This document shows positions 6,189 to 15,627 of a DNA stretch of 48,232 bases, in pieces. Made by a program: the position numbers and the translations under genes. The stretch covers positions 1 through 48,232 of the IMG/VR virus record IMGVR_UViG_3300031251_000035; one strand, 5' to 3'. This stretch comes from a virus. Below the pieces are notes generated by a model that saw nothing but the letters and a program-made list of their open reading frames with translations, was not told the origin of the DNA and ran no database searches. Positions within the stretch are counted from its first letter, which is position 1. Every line of letters begins with the position of its first letter.

Positions 6189-7905
6189 CCTCGCCCGCAT
6201 TCCCCCGCGCACCCTCAACGCGCTCTCCTCGTGGTGCTCCAACCGCATGGAAACCATGCGTGGGTATCGCCTCCCCTGGTGGACGCATTGGGCGCAGCTT
6301 GCGGAGATGTACCTCCCTCGCAGGTACAGGTGGTTCGTGACGGCCAACCAGTACAGCCGTGGAAGCCCCCTCAACCAAGCCATCGTAGACGAGACAGGCC
6401 TCCTCGCCGCCCGCACCCTCGCCACGGGCCTCCTCTCCGGCCTCACCTCTCCCACCAAGCCCTGGTTCCGCCTCGGCCTCGCGGGTGTGGATGACCTCCC
6501 CGAAGGCCCCGCGAAGGAGTGGCTGGCCGAATGCACCAACCGGATGCTGGCCGTCTACGCCAAGTCCAACTTCTACCAGTCCCTCGGCACCGCCTACCAT
6601 GACCTAGGGGTGTTCGGCAGCGCGGCCCAAATCCAGTATGAGGACCCCGACGATGTCATCCGGTTCTACAACCCCTGCCTCGGTGAGTTCTTCTTCGGTC
6701 TGTCCAACCGTCTTCAAGTTGACACCCTTTACCGGGAGTACACCTATACCATCTCCGAAGCAGTTAAGGAGTTTGGGCTGGACGCCCTTAGCGTGTCCTC
6801 CCAACAGTTGGCTAAGAGTGCCGCCTCCCAAGACACCGAAATCGTAATCGGCCACGCCATCGAGCCCAACACGGTAGTCTACGAGGGGGGCCAGCCCTGC
6901 GGCTACGCCGTCCCCGCCTCCATGCCCTACCGCGAGGTCTTCTGGGAGTCCACCACCAACGCCGGAGCCCAAAATCGTGGCTGGGTCATCCGGTGCAACG
7001 GGTTCCGTGAGCGCCCCTTCGTGGGCCTCCGCTGGGACGTGACCTCCAACGACCCCTACGGCCGCAGCCCCGGCATGGACGCCCTTCCCGCTGTCCGCCA
7101 GCTCCAAATCGAGCAGCGCCGGAAGGCCGAGGCCATCGACAAGATGGTGCGCCCCCCGATGGTGGCGTCGGTGAGCATGAAGAACGAGCCGATGGACATC
7201 CTGCCGGGAGGCGTCAGCTACGTCGCCGACCCCGCAGGCTCCGGCTTCAAGCCCGCCTTCACCGTTGAGCCCCGCATTCAGGAGATGATGAACGACATCA
7301 TCGAGGTCCAGTCCCGCGTCGGTGAAGTGTTCTTCGTCCCCCTCTTCCGCATGATTTCCTCGGAAAACAAAGTCCAGACCGCCACCTGGGTGGACGCGGC
7401 GAGGGAGGAGAAGCTCATCCTCCTCGGCCCGGTGATTGAGCGTGTGGAGAACGAGGGCCTTGATGAGATCATTGATCGCACCTTTGCCATCATGTCACGC
7501 CGAGGTCTGTTCCCTGATCCGCCTCCTGAAATCGCCGGACGGCCTGTCAGCATCCAATACATCAGTATTCTGGCCGAGGCCCAACGCGCGTCCAGCACCT
7601 CCTCCATTGAACGTTGGCTCCAACTCTGTGCGGGCCTCGTCGCCGTGAAGCCCGATGCCATTGACAACATCAATGTGGACCAAACCATCCTGCGCTATGG
7701 GGACCTGCTGAACATCCCCCCCGACCTCAACAACCCGGATAAGGTTAAGGCCGCCATCCGCCAGGGGCGCGCACAGGAGCAACAGGCTCAAGCCGCACTG
7801 CAAGTGGGAGCCGAGGCCGCACAGGGGGCCAAGACCCTCAGCGAAACCCAAGTCGGACAGGGCGGTGGTTCCGCCCTCGACGCCATCCTGGGGACCGCAG
7901 GCTGA
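6163..7905 (+). CDS. Portal (head-to-tail connector) protein, 580 aa
   Basis: This is the dodecameric channel at the capsid vertex through which DNA enters and leaves. The sequence matches the podovirus head-to-tail connector family (T7 gp8-like): an N-terminal segment rich in W, R and Y around residues 25-60, then LLAARTLATGLLSGLTSP and PWFRLGL, and a conserved GRSPGMDALPAVRQLQ region. A Gln/Ala-rich tail closes the protein. Length fits the family. The GTG at 6163 overlaps the upstream gene; a TTG at 6181 is an alternative start. Confidence 0.9.
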   Translation: MGAVKPLADLARIPPRTLNALSSWCSNRMETMRGYRLPWWTHWAQLAEMYLPRRYRWFVTANQYSRGSPLNQAIVDETGLLAARTLATGLLSGLTSPTKPWFRLGLAGVDDLPEGPAKEWLAECTNRMLAVYAKSNFYQSLGTAYHDLGVFGSAAQIQYEDPDDVIRFYNPCLGEFFFGLSNRLQVDTLYREYTYTISEAVKEFGLDALSVSSQQLAKSAASQDTEIVIGHAIEPNTVVYEGGQPCGYAVPASMPYREVFWESTTNAGAQNRGWVIRCNGFRERPFVGLRWDVTSNDPYGRSPGMDALPAVRQLQIEQRRKAEAIDKMVRPPMVASVSMKNEPMDILPGGVSYVADPAGSGFKPAFTVEPRIQEMMNDIIEVQSRVGEVFFVPLFRMISSENKVQTATWVDAAREEKLILLGPVIERVENEGLDEIIDRTFAIMSRRGLFPDPPPEIAGRPVSIQYISILAEAQRASSTSSIERWLQLCAGLVAVKPDAIDNINVDQTILRYGDLLNIPPDLNNPDKVKAAIRQGRAQEQQAQAALQVGAEAAQGAKTLSETQVGQGGGSALDAILGTAG

Positions 7906-8228
7906 TGGCTAGCGCAGTCAACGAGAAGGCCATCCGCGAGCGGGACAAGCGCATTGCCGCCGACCGGGAAACCGACCGCACGGTCATCACGGCGCTGATG
8001 TCCACCCCCGATGGCCGCCGTTGGGTGTGGCGGCAGCTTGAGGCCGCGCAGATGTTCACCGGGGATGAGGGCGTTGACCCCTACCGCCTCGCCTTCGAGA
8101 AGGGTCGCCGCAACGCGGGCCTCGCGCTCTTGGCCTCCGTCACCCGCCTCACCCCGGACATGTACGTCCGAATGACCAACGAAAACACCAACACCACCAT
8201 TCAGGAAGAGAGCCCGTCCGATGAGTGA
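7905..8228 (+). CDS. Bbp19-like small virion protein, 107 aa
   Basis: It shares a base with the portal stop (TGATG). The pattern STPDGRRWVWRQLE, then FEKGRRNAGLALL, then TPDMYVRMTNEN matches the Bbp19 domain family found next to the portal in BPP-1-like podophages. Those proteins are thought to be small head components, but the exact role is not established. It overlaps the scaffold gene by eight bases. Confidence 0.7.
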   Translation: MASAVNEKAIRERDKRIAADRETDRTVITALMSTPDGRRWVWRQLEAAQMFTGDEGVDPYRLAFEKGRRNAGLALLASVTRLTPDMYVRMTNENTNTTIQEESPSDE

Positions 8229-8964
8229 AGTCAACACTCCCCCAGCCGATACCCCTAGTGCCGTTGCCGCCTCCCTCTACCCCGATGGTGGGGCCGCTGC
8301 CGGTGCGGCTGAGACGCCCATCGCGCCCGTTGGTGAGGGTGCGGCGACGACCCCCGACGCGGACACCACGGGCGGGGCGGACACTCTCTCCGGCTCCGAA
8401 ACCGCCGCCGCCGCTGGCGCTGACTCCCTCCCCGGCTCGGACACCCAACCCGGCACGGACAGCGTTGTGGGGAGTGAAAGCCTGAGCGCCGACTCCTACA
8501 CCCTCTCCCTCCCCGAGGGTTTTGTGGCCGATGACGCCCTGCTGGGCTCCGCCAAATCCCTTTTCGCCGAACTCGGCATCCCTGCCGACAAGGCCCAGCC
8601 CCTTGTTGACTTCTACGCGAAAGCGGCCACCGACGCCGCCGCCGCAAACGCCGCCGCCTTCACCGCTCAACAAACCGAGTGGTTGGCGGAAATCAATGCC
8701 ATGCCGGAGTTCCAGGGCGAAGCGAGAGCGACCTCCCTGCAAGCCATCGGGCGGGTGTTGGATGAGTACGGTTCCCCGGAGGCCAAGGCCGCTCTGGATG
8801 CCTACGGCATGGGCAACAATCCCGCCCTCGCCCGGCTGTTCCACAACGTCGCCAAGGCCCTCTCCGAGGGGACCATTGTTCCCGCCTCCCGCCCCGCTGC
8901 CGGTGCCCGACAGGCCCCGCGCTCCGTGGGCGAGATGCTCTATCCCTCCACCCAACCCAACTGA
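8221..8964 (+). CDS. Probable capsid scaffolding protein, 247 aa
   Basis: It lies directly before the major capsid gene, where scaffolds are encoded. The N-terminal ~85 residues are acidic, disordered and Ala/Thr/Asp-rich with repeats of the SGSET/LPGSDT type. Helical segments follow (about 95-220), and there is a short basic C-terminus. This composition is typical of podovirus scaffolds, which template capsid assembly and are lost before packaging. Assignment is by position and composition. Confidence 0.75.
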   Translation: MSEVNTPPADTPSAVAASLYPDGGAAAGAAETPIAPVGEGAATTPDADTTGGADTLSGSETAAAAGADSLPGSDTQPGTDSVVGSESLSADSYTLSLPEGFVADDALLGSAKSLFAELGIPADKAQPLVDFYAKAATDAAAANAAAFTAQQTEWLAEINAMPEFQGEARATSLQAIGRVLDEYGSPEAKAALDAYGMGNNPALARLFHNVAKALSEGTIVPASRPAAGARQAPRSVGEMLYPSTQPN

Positions 8965-8977
8965 GGAATAACCTCCT

Positions 8978-10015
8978 ATGGCCACCATCACTCCCGGAGT
9001 TTTCACCTACTCCGAATGGGCGATGCGGATGGACCCGACTGGCAAGATCGCCACGATGGTCAACCTGCTCTCCCAAGAAAACGGCATCCTTGATGACGCC
9101 CTCGCGGTCGAATGCCAATCCGGCAACGCCTTCGAGTTCACCCAAGTCGTCAAGCTGCCGACCCCCAGCCGCCGCTCCTACAACCAGGGCATCGCCGCCA
9201 CCATGGCGGGCGTGGCGAAGCAGGTCCAAACCTGCTCCGAGTACGCCGACCTGTCCAAGATCGACGACTCCCTCGCGCGCCTGGGCGGCAACCTCTCCGA
9301 ACTGCGCGGCACCGAGGACATGCTCCACATGCAGGGCATGTCCCAGCTCGTGGCCTCCGACCTCTTCTACGCCAACAACGCCACGAACCCCACCTCCTTC
9401 ACCGGCTTCGCGAACATCTACAACACGGTCACGACCTCGACCTCCAACATCGCGAACAACGTGATTGACTGCGGGGGCACCGGCTCGACCAACGCCTCCA
9501 TGTGGCTCATCACTTGGGGGCCGCGTCAAATCCACACCATCTTCCCCAAGGGCATCCCCGCTGGGATGCAACACCGGGACGTGGGGCTGCTGCCGGTGCT
9601 GGACGCCGGGGGCAACACCTTCATGGCGTGGCAGACCTGGATGCAGTGGAACATCGGCCTCGCCATCCACGACTGGCGCTATGCCGTACGGGCCTGCAAC
9701 ATCGACGTGACCCTCTTCGGCGGCGGCTCGGCCCCCAACCTCATCGCCATCCTCGCCGCGATGGTGATGAAGCCGCCGGTGATGCCCGCTGGTGTGGGTC
9801 CGGTGCAGACCTCGGATGTGCCCAGCGTCACCATCGGTCGCTCGGCCATCTACGTCAACCGCACCGTCTATCTCGCCCTGGACCTCCAAGCCCAGGACAA
9901 GACCAACGTGCTGTTGCAGATGCGGGAGTGGGACGGCCACACCATCCTCTCCTACCGTGGCATCCCCATCCGCATCGTGGACGCCCTCACCAACTCCGAA
10001 ACCCGCGTGGTCTAG
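8978..10015 (+). CDS. Major capsid protein, 345 aa
   Basis: This is the main shell subunit, expected to be HK97-fold. An N-terminal helix region (MATITPGVFTYSEWAMRMDP) and the stretch KQVQTCSEYADLSKIDDSLA resemble capsid proteins of the BPP-1/Burkholderia podophage type. It lies between the scaffold and the Bbp16-like cement protein, the same order as in that group. Length is normal. GGAATAACC upstream gives a modest ribosome-binding site, as for an abundantly expressed monocistronic start. Confidence 0.9.
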   Translation: MATITPGVFTYSEWAMRMDPTGKIATMVNLLSQENGILDDALAVECQSGNAFEFTQVVKLPTPSRRSYNQGIAATMAGVAKQVQTCSEYADLSKIDDSLARLGGNLSELRGTEDMLHMQGMSQLVASDLFYANNATNPTSFTGFANIYNTVTTSTSNIANNVIDCGGTGSTNASMWLITWGPRQIHTIFPKGIPAGMQHRDVGLLPVLDAGGNTFMAWQTWMQWNIGLAIHDWRYAVRACNIDVTLFGGGSAPNLIAILAAMVMKPPVMPAGVGPVQTSDVPSVTIGRSAIYVNRTVYLALDLQAQDKTNVLLQMREWDGHTILSYRGIPIRIVDALTNSETRVV

Positions 10016-10041
10016 GCCCTTCCTGAAAGGAACACCGTCCC

Positions 10042-10542
10042 ATGTTGGACGCGACTCAAATCTTCGACGGCACGCTCCCCAACACCGGCGTCGCCATCAC
10101 CACCACCCGCGTGAGCACCAACGTCCTCGACCTCCTCACCGCCCGTGACTTGGGCGCTGCGGAGTACCTGGGCATTCACGTGGACGTGCTCGCCACTTTC
10201 ACCTCCACCCAATCCGCCACTCTCACCGTGGACTTCGAGGTGTGCGACACGGCGGGGGGCTCGTACCTCAGCATCCTCTCCTCGCCGATCATCCCCAAGG
10301 CCCAACTCATCGCGGGGACGAGCATCTTCCGTTACGCCCTCCCGGTGAACCAAGTCCTGAACGCCACGGCGGGCATCCTCAAGGCCCCCGGCCAGTACGT
10401 CCGCCTCAACTACACCGTCGCCACCGGCCCGTTCGACACCGGCACGGTGATGGCGTACCTCACCCCTCGGGTGGACCGCAACGCCTTCTACTCCTACCCC
10501 AAGAACTACACCGCCGCCGTTGCGGCTGGTGAACTCAGCTAG
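10042..10542 (+). CDS. Capsid cement/decoration protein (Bbp16-like), 166 aa
   Basis: In BPP-1 the equivalent protein is a jelly-roll-like clamp that sits on the capsid surface and stabilises it against DNA pressure. Here the beta-rich pattern (MLDATQIFDGTLPNTG, then SAAEY-like LGAAEYLGIHVDV, then a PGQYVRLNYTV strand) and the position after the capsid gene support the match. A clear GAAAGGAA ribosome-binding site precedes the ATG. Confidence 0.75.
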   Translation: MLDATQIFDGTLPNTGVAITTTRVSTNVLDLLTARDLGAAEYLGIHVDVLATFTSTQSATLTVDFEVCDTAGGSYLSILSSPIIPKAQLIAGTSIFRYALPVNQVLNATAGILKAPGQYVRLNYTVATGPFDTGTVMAYLTPRVDRNAFYSYPKNYTAAVAAGELS

Positions 10543-10553
10543 GAACCAAGCAC

Positions 10554-11027
10554 ATGACCCCGCAGGACGAAATCCCCGAATACAAGGTCCTCACGAACTC
10601 CTTCTTCGAGCCGGATTGGGTCGCTGCGGGGTCGATTGTGCGCACGTGGGCCACTCCCGGCCCGCACCTCGACCCCCTCAACGACGCTGCCGAGGCTGCG
10701 ATGGAGGCCTGGTACGCCGAGGAGGTGGACGAAATCGACCCCAAGACCAAGCAGCCCACCGGCAAGCGCATTCGCCCGCATGAGCACTACCGCATTCGCA
10801 CCTACGAGGCGGGGGAGAAGTTCACCCACCAAGTGGTGAGTGGGCCGAAGGCGGATGATGTGGGCTCCCTCTCCCTCAGCGAAACCATGGTGAAGAAGTC
10901 CACGGACCAGCGTCCGCCGCCGAGTGCCACCCGCTCGCGGGCCAAGGTTGCGGCTCCTGAGGAGGCCCCGAAGGCTGAGGTTGTGGTCGCGGCGGCTCCT
11001 GCCACTACCGCCCAACGGGTGTCCTAA
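10554..11027 (+). CDS. Hypothetical virion-cluster protein, 157 aa
   Basis: The N-terminal ~95 residues read as a compact fold with conserved-looking EYKVLTNSFFEPDW and an IRPHEHYRIRTYE strand. The C-terminal third is a basic Pro/Ala-rich disordered tail. The stop overlaps the next start (TAATG). It lies among head-completion genes, so a minor head protein is likely. No family is recognised. Confidence 0.65.
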   Translation: MTPQDEIPEYKVLTNSFFEPDWVAAGSIVRTWATPGPHLDPLNDAAEAAMEAWYAEEVDEIDPKTKQPTGKRIRPHEHYRIRTYEAGEKFTHQVVSGPKADDVGSLSLSETMVKKSTDQRPPPSATRSRAKVAAPEEAPKAEVVVAAAPATTAQRVS

Positions 11028-11314
11028 TGCCTGCCGTCTCCAACCGCCGCAAACTCTCCGGCACGCGGATATCCTCCGCCACCACCACGTTGGTGAAAAC
11101 CGGCCCCGGCCTCTTCGCCCGTGTCATCATCGACACCCCCGTGACCACCAACACCTTCACGGTGTATGACGCCCTCACGGCCACCGGCACCCCCATCTCC
11201 ATCATCACCGTGAGCGGGGCGGTGCCGGTGACGTTGGACTTCGACATCCCCTTCCAAACCGGCCTTTGCGTGGTGTCCTCGGGCACCTCCGGGGCCGTGT
11301 TTGCCTTCCAATAG
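11027..11314 (+). CDS. Small beta-rich virion-cluster protein, 95 aa
   Basis: The product is nearly all beta strand with alternating Thr/Val, begins MPAVSNRRKLSGTRISSAT, and ends in a Gly/Val/Phe strand typical of small phage decoration or head-tail proteins. It is coupled to the upstream gene by a shared base. Function is inferred only from context. Confidence 0.65.
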   Translation: MPAVSNRRKLSGTRISSATTTLVKTGPGLFARVIIDTPVTTNTFTVYDALTATGTPISIITVSGAVPVTLDFDIPFQTGLCVVSSGTSGAVFAFQ

Positions 11315-11323
11315 GAGCGCCCA

Positions 11324-11494
11324 ATGGCCGACCCCTCCTCCATCGCCTCCGCCTTCATCGCAGGCCCGACCCTCACCGCCGACGACATCGACGTGGACGC
11401 CGACCTGATCCCCTACTTCCGCGCCAACGGCGACGGCACCTATACCATGTGTGTGGTGAGCCCCGCCGACCTCTACACGGCCATGAGCGCGTGA
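11324..11494 (+). CDS. Docking-module microprotein A, 56 aa
   Basis: The ATG at 11324 follows AGGAGCG. The whole protein consists of a short module (SSIASAFIAG, then DVDADLIPYF, then DLYTAM) that recurs in diverged form in the next gene and at the N-terminus of the 906-residue spike at 12546. It is probably a fibre/spike docking or adaptor peptide. It overlaps the next gene as GTGA. It is too short for many gene callers. Confidence 0.65.
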   Translation: MADPSSIASAFIAGPTLTADDIDVDADLIPYFRANGDGTYTMCVVSPADLYTAMSA

Positions 11495-11721
11495 GCGACC
11501 CCGGCTCGATCTCCTCCCGCTGGTTGGCGGGGCCAAAGCTGGGTGCCGCTGCGTTGAACGTTGCGGCGGATGTCGTGCCGGTGTTTGGGGTGCAGGAGGG
11601 CAACACGACCCCGGCTCAACTCTACATAGCTATGAACCCCACCCCTTCGGGGGATAACCGAGTCACGATGGGCGGCGACAATCGCGTGACCCAGAGTGGC
11701 AGTCAACGCATCACGGAGTGA
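11491..11721 (+). CDS. Docking-module protein B, 76 aa, GTG start
   Basis: The GTG at 11491 overlaps the upstream stop. Residues 1-50 repeat the module (SISSRWLAG, ALNVAADVVPVFG, AQLYIAM) and match the N-terminus of the 12546 spike closely. A 25-residue Asn/Arg/Val/Thr repeat tail (GDNRVTMGGDNRVTQSG) follows. A longer reading frame opens upstream at 11266, but it runs antiparallel in sense to gene A and lacks the coupled start. A small tail-fibre adaptor is likely. Confidence 0.65.
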   Translation: MSDPGSISSRWLAGPKLGAAALNVAADVVPVFGVQEGNTTPAQLYIAMNPTPSGDNRVTMGGDNRVTQSGSQRITE

Positions 11722-11727
11722 CGCGAC

Positions 11728-12528
11728 ATGGTCGATAAGACAATCCCCGATCTGCCGGACGCGACTGCTGCGTTGCTGGATCATCCCTTCGAGAGCGTCG
11801 AGGGTGGCGTGAGTGTTAAATTGTCCCTCGCGCAGATGCGGGGGGTGGCCGTGGTTCCCGTCACCACAGGAGCGGCCCCTGTGGACGTGGGGCCGGACAG
11901 CTTCATCGCCTTTGTCACGAGCGGGGGTACTGCGGGTGCGGAAGTCCTCAACATTGTAAACCCCTCCCTAAACATCGACGGGTATTTCAATGTCGATTAC
12001 ATCGGCTCGCGGATCACCGTCATCATGGCGGCGCAGACGGACCCGGCCGATGAGGTCCACATCACCCTCGCGGGGTCTGCGGACGTTGACCTCTTCCCGG
12101 TGGGCTTCGTTCTGGCGGGAGTCTCAGGCGTCACGGACGTTTCGCTGCAATACCTCGGAGCCGCTGCGAGTTTCGTGTGGGTTGGTGATAGCTGGAAACT
12201 GGACTTCGCCTACACCAGCCGCAACTACAACGCGACGAGTGTCTATGCCAACATTGGCATGAGCGCGGGGGCGACCCAAAACATTGGGATCACTGCGCAG
12301 GCCGGGGATGTCACGGTTGAAAGCTTCACGGGCGACATCAACACGACGGCGGTCAACACGACCGTGGTCGCCACTGGGTCGGGTGCGATCACCCTCCAAT
12401 CCGACCTCGGTGCAATCAACATCGACCCCCAAAACAGCTTGGTGAAAATCCTCAGCATCCCCTCTTCCGACCCCAGTTCCTCCGGCGCACTCTACCAAGT
12501 CGCAGGCGTTCTGCACATTAGTCTCTAG
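11728..12528 (+). CDS. Tail fibre/adaptor protein, 266 aa
   Basis: The first ~35 residues (IPDLPDATAALLDHPFESVE, then a Val/Lys strand ending LAQM) are a common N-terminal attachment module of phage tail proteins. The C-terminal half is beta-helix-like with many N/T/G/V repeats. It ends in the motif SDPSSSGALYQVAGVL, often found at the end of phage tail and fibre proteins. Probably one component of the receptor-binding apparatus. Confidence 0.7.
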   Translation: MVDKTIPDLPDATAALLDHPFESVEGGVSVKLSLAQMRGVAVVPVTTGAAPVDVGPDSFIAFVTSGGTAGAEVLNIVNPSLNIDGYFNVDYIGSRITVIMAAQTDPADEVHITLAGSADVDLFPVGFVLAGVSGVTDVSLQYLGAAASFVWVGDSWKLDFAYTSRNYNATSVYANIGMSAGATQNIGITAQAGDVTVESFTGDINTTAVNTTVVATGSGAITLQSDLGAINIDPQNSLVKILSIPSSDPSSSGALYQVAGVLHISL

Positions 12529-12545
12529 CCCAGGACTGTTGGTTG

Positions 12546-15266
12546 ATGTCCCTCGACTTCGGCTCCATCTCCGCGCGCTGGCTCATCGGGGGCCGTCGCT
12601 CGGCTGCGCAACTCAACATCACCGCAGACATCCTGCCCGTCTTCCGTCCTGACGGGCAGGAGGAGCAAACCCTCCCCGAGGACATGTTCAACGCCATGGG
12701 CGGAGCCAAAATTCCCCGCAACATCGTCGCCCCGGTCATCTCGGGCACGCCTACCGAGGGCTTCACCCTCACCTGTACCCCTGGTACGTGGGCCAACCAC
12801 CCCACCCTCATTCAGTACCAGTGGAAGGCCGATGCGGTCTCGCTCCCGGGGGCCAACGCCTCCTCTTTTCCCCTCACCGCCGGGCAGGTGGGGAAGGTCC
12901 TCACGTGCGCTGTGACCGCCACCAACGCTAAGGGCAGTGCGGGGAAGCTGTCCAACGCCTTGGGGCCTGTGGCCGCCGCCGCGCCCAGCGCGCCTGTTTG
13001 CACCGTTCCGCCGGTGGTGAGCGGCACCGCCACGGTGGGCCAAACCCTCACCCGCACTACCGGCACCTGGACCGGCTCCCCCACCTTCACCACCGTTTGG
13101 CAGCGGAATGGGGTGCCTATCCCCGGCGCAACAGCCTCCACCTACGTGCTGGTATTGGCGGATGCGGGCGCGCTGGTGGGGGCGGTGGTCACAGGCACGA
13201 ACATCAGCGGCTCTGCCTCAAGCGCCAGCAACACCGTAGGCCCTGTTGCCCTTGCGGGTTCCAAACTCGCCCCCAGCGCGCAATGGGGCGCGAGCAGCGG
13301 TGTGGCCGGAAGCGGCTTCGGAGGCTCCAACCCCGCAGCGCCCGTTGACCCCGGTGTCGGCCTCGGCCAACCCTGGTGCCGCGCCCTCTTCCTCAACTGG
13401 GACACCGTCACCTCCGATTACGTGGTGGGCTTCGATGCTGGGGCTTGGAACGACACGCCCGGCGACACCGACCTCGACCACATGGTCTTTGCCTTCGAAG
13501 GCAACACCCTCACCGTCAACGCCCCCTCCCGCCACGACTACACCGACGTGAACGGCAACGCCCGGTGGACCTTTGGCTATCAATGTGTGCTGGACTATGC
13601 GGCCTGGCTTGCCCTCGCCCCCAACGGCACCGCCCAACTCTACGTTACCGCCGTGCCGAAGAACCCCGCCCTCAACTCCCGCGTGATGGGGCCGTACACC
13701 CTCTACGCCCGCACCTCGCGGTTTAGCGTGAAGAAGACCGTGGGGGTCAGTGGGGACTACCCCACCCTCAAGGCCGCCCTCACCTACGCCGCGAGCGTGA
13801 GCGGCACCCAACGGGTGAACATCGAACTCATCGACACCGCCGATTACCCCTGGGACACCCTCGACACCGACTTCTCCAACGCCAAGTGGTGGACGGTGAT
13901 CACCGCTAAGGCCGGGGTGACTGCGACGCTGGGGGATGGGTCCAAGGCCCTCACCCAGCCCGGCTACGCGGGCATCCAGGTCGAGGGCGCGAACATCAAC
14001 TTCGACATCGCCAAGCTCGGGTACAACCTCGCCTCGGCCTACCGCTTCTCCAACGGGGGCAACTCCCGCCTCGCCCTGGTGGGCGTCAACGGCCCCTACT
14101 GCGGGACGATGAACCCCGCGCATGGGGGGAGTGGGGCCGGCGCTGCGGCCCTCATCAACGGCAACCAGACCGACCAATTCTGGGTGGGGGGGAATGACCC
14201 ATTCCCCTCGTGGAACCTCTACTTTATCGACTGCGCCGCCCACGACCTACCCGGTTACGGCCTCTCCTTCTGCGCCCTCCGCCTCAACTCCACCCTCGAT
14301 GGGTGCAGCGGGAGTGACAATGAGTTCGCCCAGTGCGTGCATGGGGGGTGGAGTGCGCAGGTGGGGGGTTACTACAGTGGGCTGCGGACTGAGCAGGGCG
14401 CGTTCGACCTCACCGGGCCTGTGGGCTCGGCGTATGAGAAGATCGGGGCCAACGGCCGCAACGGCTCCTTCGCGGTCTACGACATCGCGGCCAACTCCAC
14501 CCCCACCCACTCCGTAGCCATCACCGACACCACGACCGTTGAGGCCGTGATCGCCGTTATCAACACCTGGTCCGGCTATCACGCCACCCCCACCGCCTCC
14601 ACCAACGCCCTTGCGGCGCAGTACATCTCCCGCGCGGATGTGCCCATCTACGCCGCTGTACCGAAGACCACGCTCGTTGGCACCGCCCACCTCACTCGCA
14701 TCGCAGACATCCACGCGGACCAGATCGTGTGGTACGACTCCGGCTCGCCCATCACCGTCTCCAACCGGGCCATCCGCTTCTTCGAGAATAGGGAATCCGT
14801 GGGGACCTCGTTCATCTCGGTCCCGTCGAGCATCACAACCTTGCAATCCATAGGCCTGCGGAACCTCTCCAACCAAGACCTCAGCGCGAGCTTCGGTGAG
14901 CCCACCCAACCCGGCATCTTCGCAGGCCCCCACAAACATGTGGTGGTGGAGTTTATGTCCAACACCAACCCCTCGGGCAACATCTTCTCCGGGACCTACG
15001 ACGCCTACTGCGCCGTGGACCACACCGCAGGCCCGCTCGCATGGAACGGGGCTCCCGCCGCCAACCTCCAATTCACTTCCATCGCCTCCCCTAGTCTGCC
15101 GAGTGGGGCCGACGCCAACTCCAAAACCGTCTCCGCCACCCAGACGCTTCTCTACACCGCCCCCAATGCCGACCCCCCCGACTTCACCCCCCTTTCGCCC
15201 CTCACGCTCACGGACCTCTCCTACGCGGGGCGGCTCAGAGCGAATGGGACGGAGCAAGGAACTTGA
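12546..15266 (+). CDS. Tailspike-like receptor-binding protein with Ig-like domains and a beta-helix, 906 aa
   Basis: Residues 1-50 are the docking module shared with the 11491 protein (GSISARWLIG, LNITADILPVF). Two Ig-like domains follow (about 60-140 and 150-235), each with the pattern G.W plus Y.W or VWQ.NG plus GA. Residues about 385-700 begin with GVSGDYPTLKAAL, the usual entry to a pectate-lyase-type beta-helix, and are rich in N, G and aromatic residues. This is the architecture of a depolymerase spike that binds and may cut surface polysaccharide. The ATG at 12546 is preferred over a TTG three bases earlier. No catalytic residues could be assigned. Confidence 0.75.
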   Translation: MSLDFGSISARWLIGGRRSAAQLNITADILPVFRPDGQEEQTLPEDMFNAMGGAKIPRNIVAPVISGTPTEGFTLTCTPGTWANHPTLIQYQWKADAVSLPGANASSFPLTAGQVGKVLTCAVTATNAKGSAGKLSNALGPVAAAAPSAPVCTVPPVVSGTATVGQTLTRTTGTWTGSPTFTTVWQRNGVPIPGATASTYVLVLADAGALVGAVVTGTNISGSASSASNTVGPVALAGSKLAPSAQWGASSGVAGSGFGGSNPAAPVDPGVGLGQPWCRALFLNWDTVTSDYVVGFDAGAWNDTPGDTDLDHMVFAFEGNTLTVNAPSRHDYTDVNGNARWTFGYQCVLDYAAWLALAPNGTAQLYVTAVPKNPALNSRVMGPYTLYARTSRFSVKKTVGVSGDYPTLKAALTYAASVSGTQRVNIELIDTADYPWDTLDTDFSNAKWWTVITAKAGVTATLGDGSKALTQPGYAGIQVEGANINFDIAKLGYNLASAYRFSNGGNSRLALVGVNGPYCGTMNPAHGGSGAGAAALINGNQTDQFWVGGNDPFPSWNLYFIDCAAHDLPGYGLSFCALRLNSTLDGCSGSDNEFAQCVHGGWSAQVGGYYSGLRTEQGAFDLTGPVGSAYEKIGANGRNGSFAVYDIAANSTPTHSVAITDTTTVEAVIAVINTWSGYHATPTASTNALAAQYISRADVPIYAAVPKTTLVGTAHLTRIADIHADQIVWYDSGSPITVSNRAIRFFENRESVGTSFISVPSSITTLQSIGLRNLSNQDLSASFGEPTQPGIFAGPHKHVVVEFMSNTNPSGNIFSGTYDAYCAVDHTAGPLAWNGAPAANLQFTSIASPSLPSGADANSKTVSATQTLLYTAPNADPPDFTPLSPLTLTDLSYAGRLRANGTEQGT

Positions 15267-15300
15267 GCCTCGTTCATTCCACCCGCCGGAGTCGCCTACT

Positions 15301-15627
15301 GTGAAGATCGACCCTATCACCTCCGTTAAGCCCACGAACTCCGACCTTGCTCGGGGGTTTAATCAAATCCATGCGTGTTTGGAAGATCACAAAGACACCA
15401 CCGAGGCGAACTTCCGGGAGTTGAAGGAGGCCCTCGGCCTCACGGGGGGGAAGCGGGAGGTGGCGGGTCTGTCCAGTCCTATCGTGGCCTTCTGGCGTAC
15501 CACTGGGGCCTCAGGCCTCTCCTTCGCGGGCCTGTGGGTGGTGTATAAGTTCCTCGTAGTCAACTGGCCGAACATCTCCGCCCTCATTCACGGGGTGAAT
15601 GCTGGCATCGTCGCGGGGAAATTCTAG
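15301..15627 (+). CDS. Small membrane-associated protein, 108 aa, GTG start
   Basis: The N-terminal ~60 residues form an amphipathic coiled-coil-like helix (SDLARGFNQIHACLEDHK). A hydrophobic segment around residues 72-90 (GLSFAGLWVVYKFLVV) could span a membrane. It overlaps the next gene by one base. A holin-like or tail-associated membrane protein are both possible. The distance from the endolysin makes a holin less certain. Confidence 0.6.
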   Translation: MKIDPITSVKPTNSDLARGFNQIHACLEDHKDTTEANFRELKEALGLTGGKREVAGLSSPIVAFWRTTGASGLSFAGLWVVYKFLVVNWPNISALIHGVNAGIVAGKF

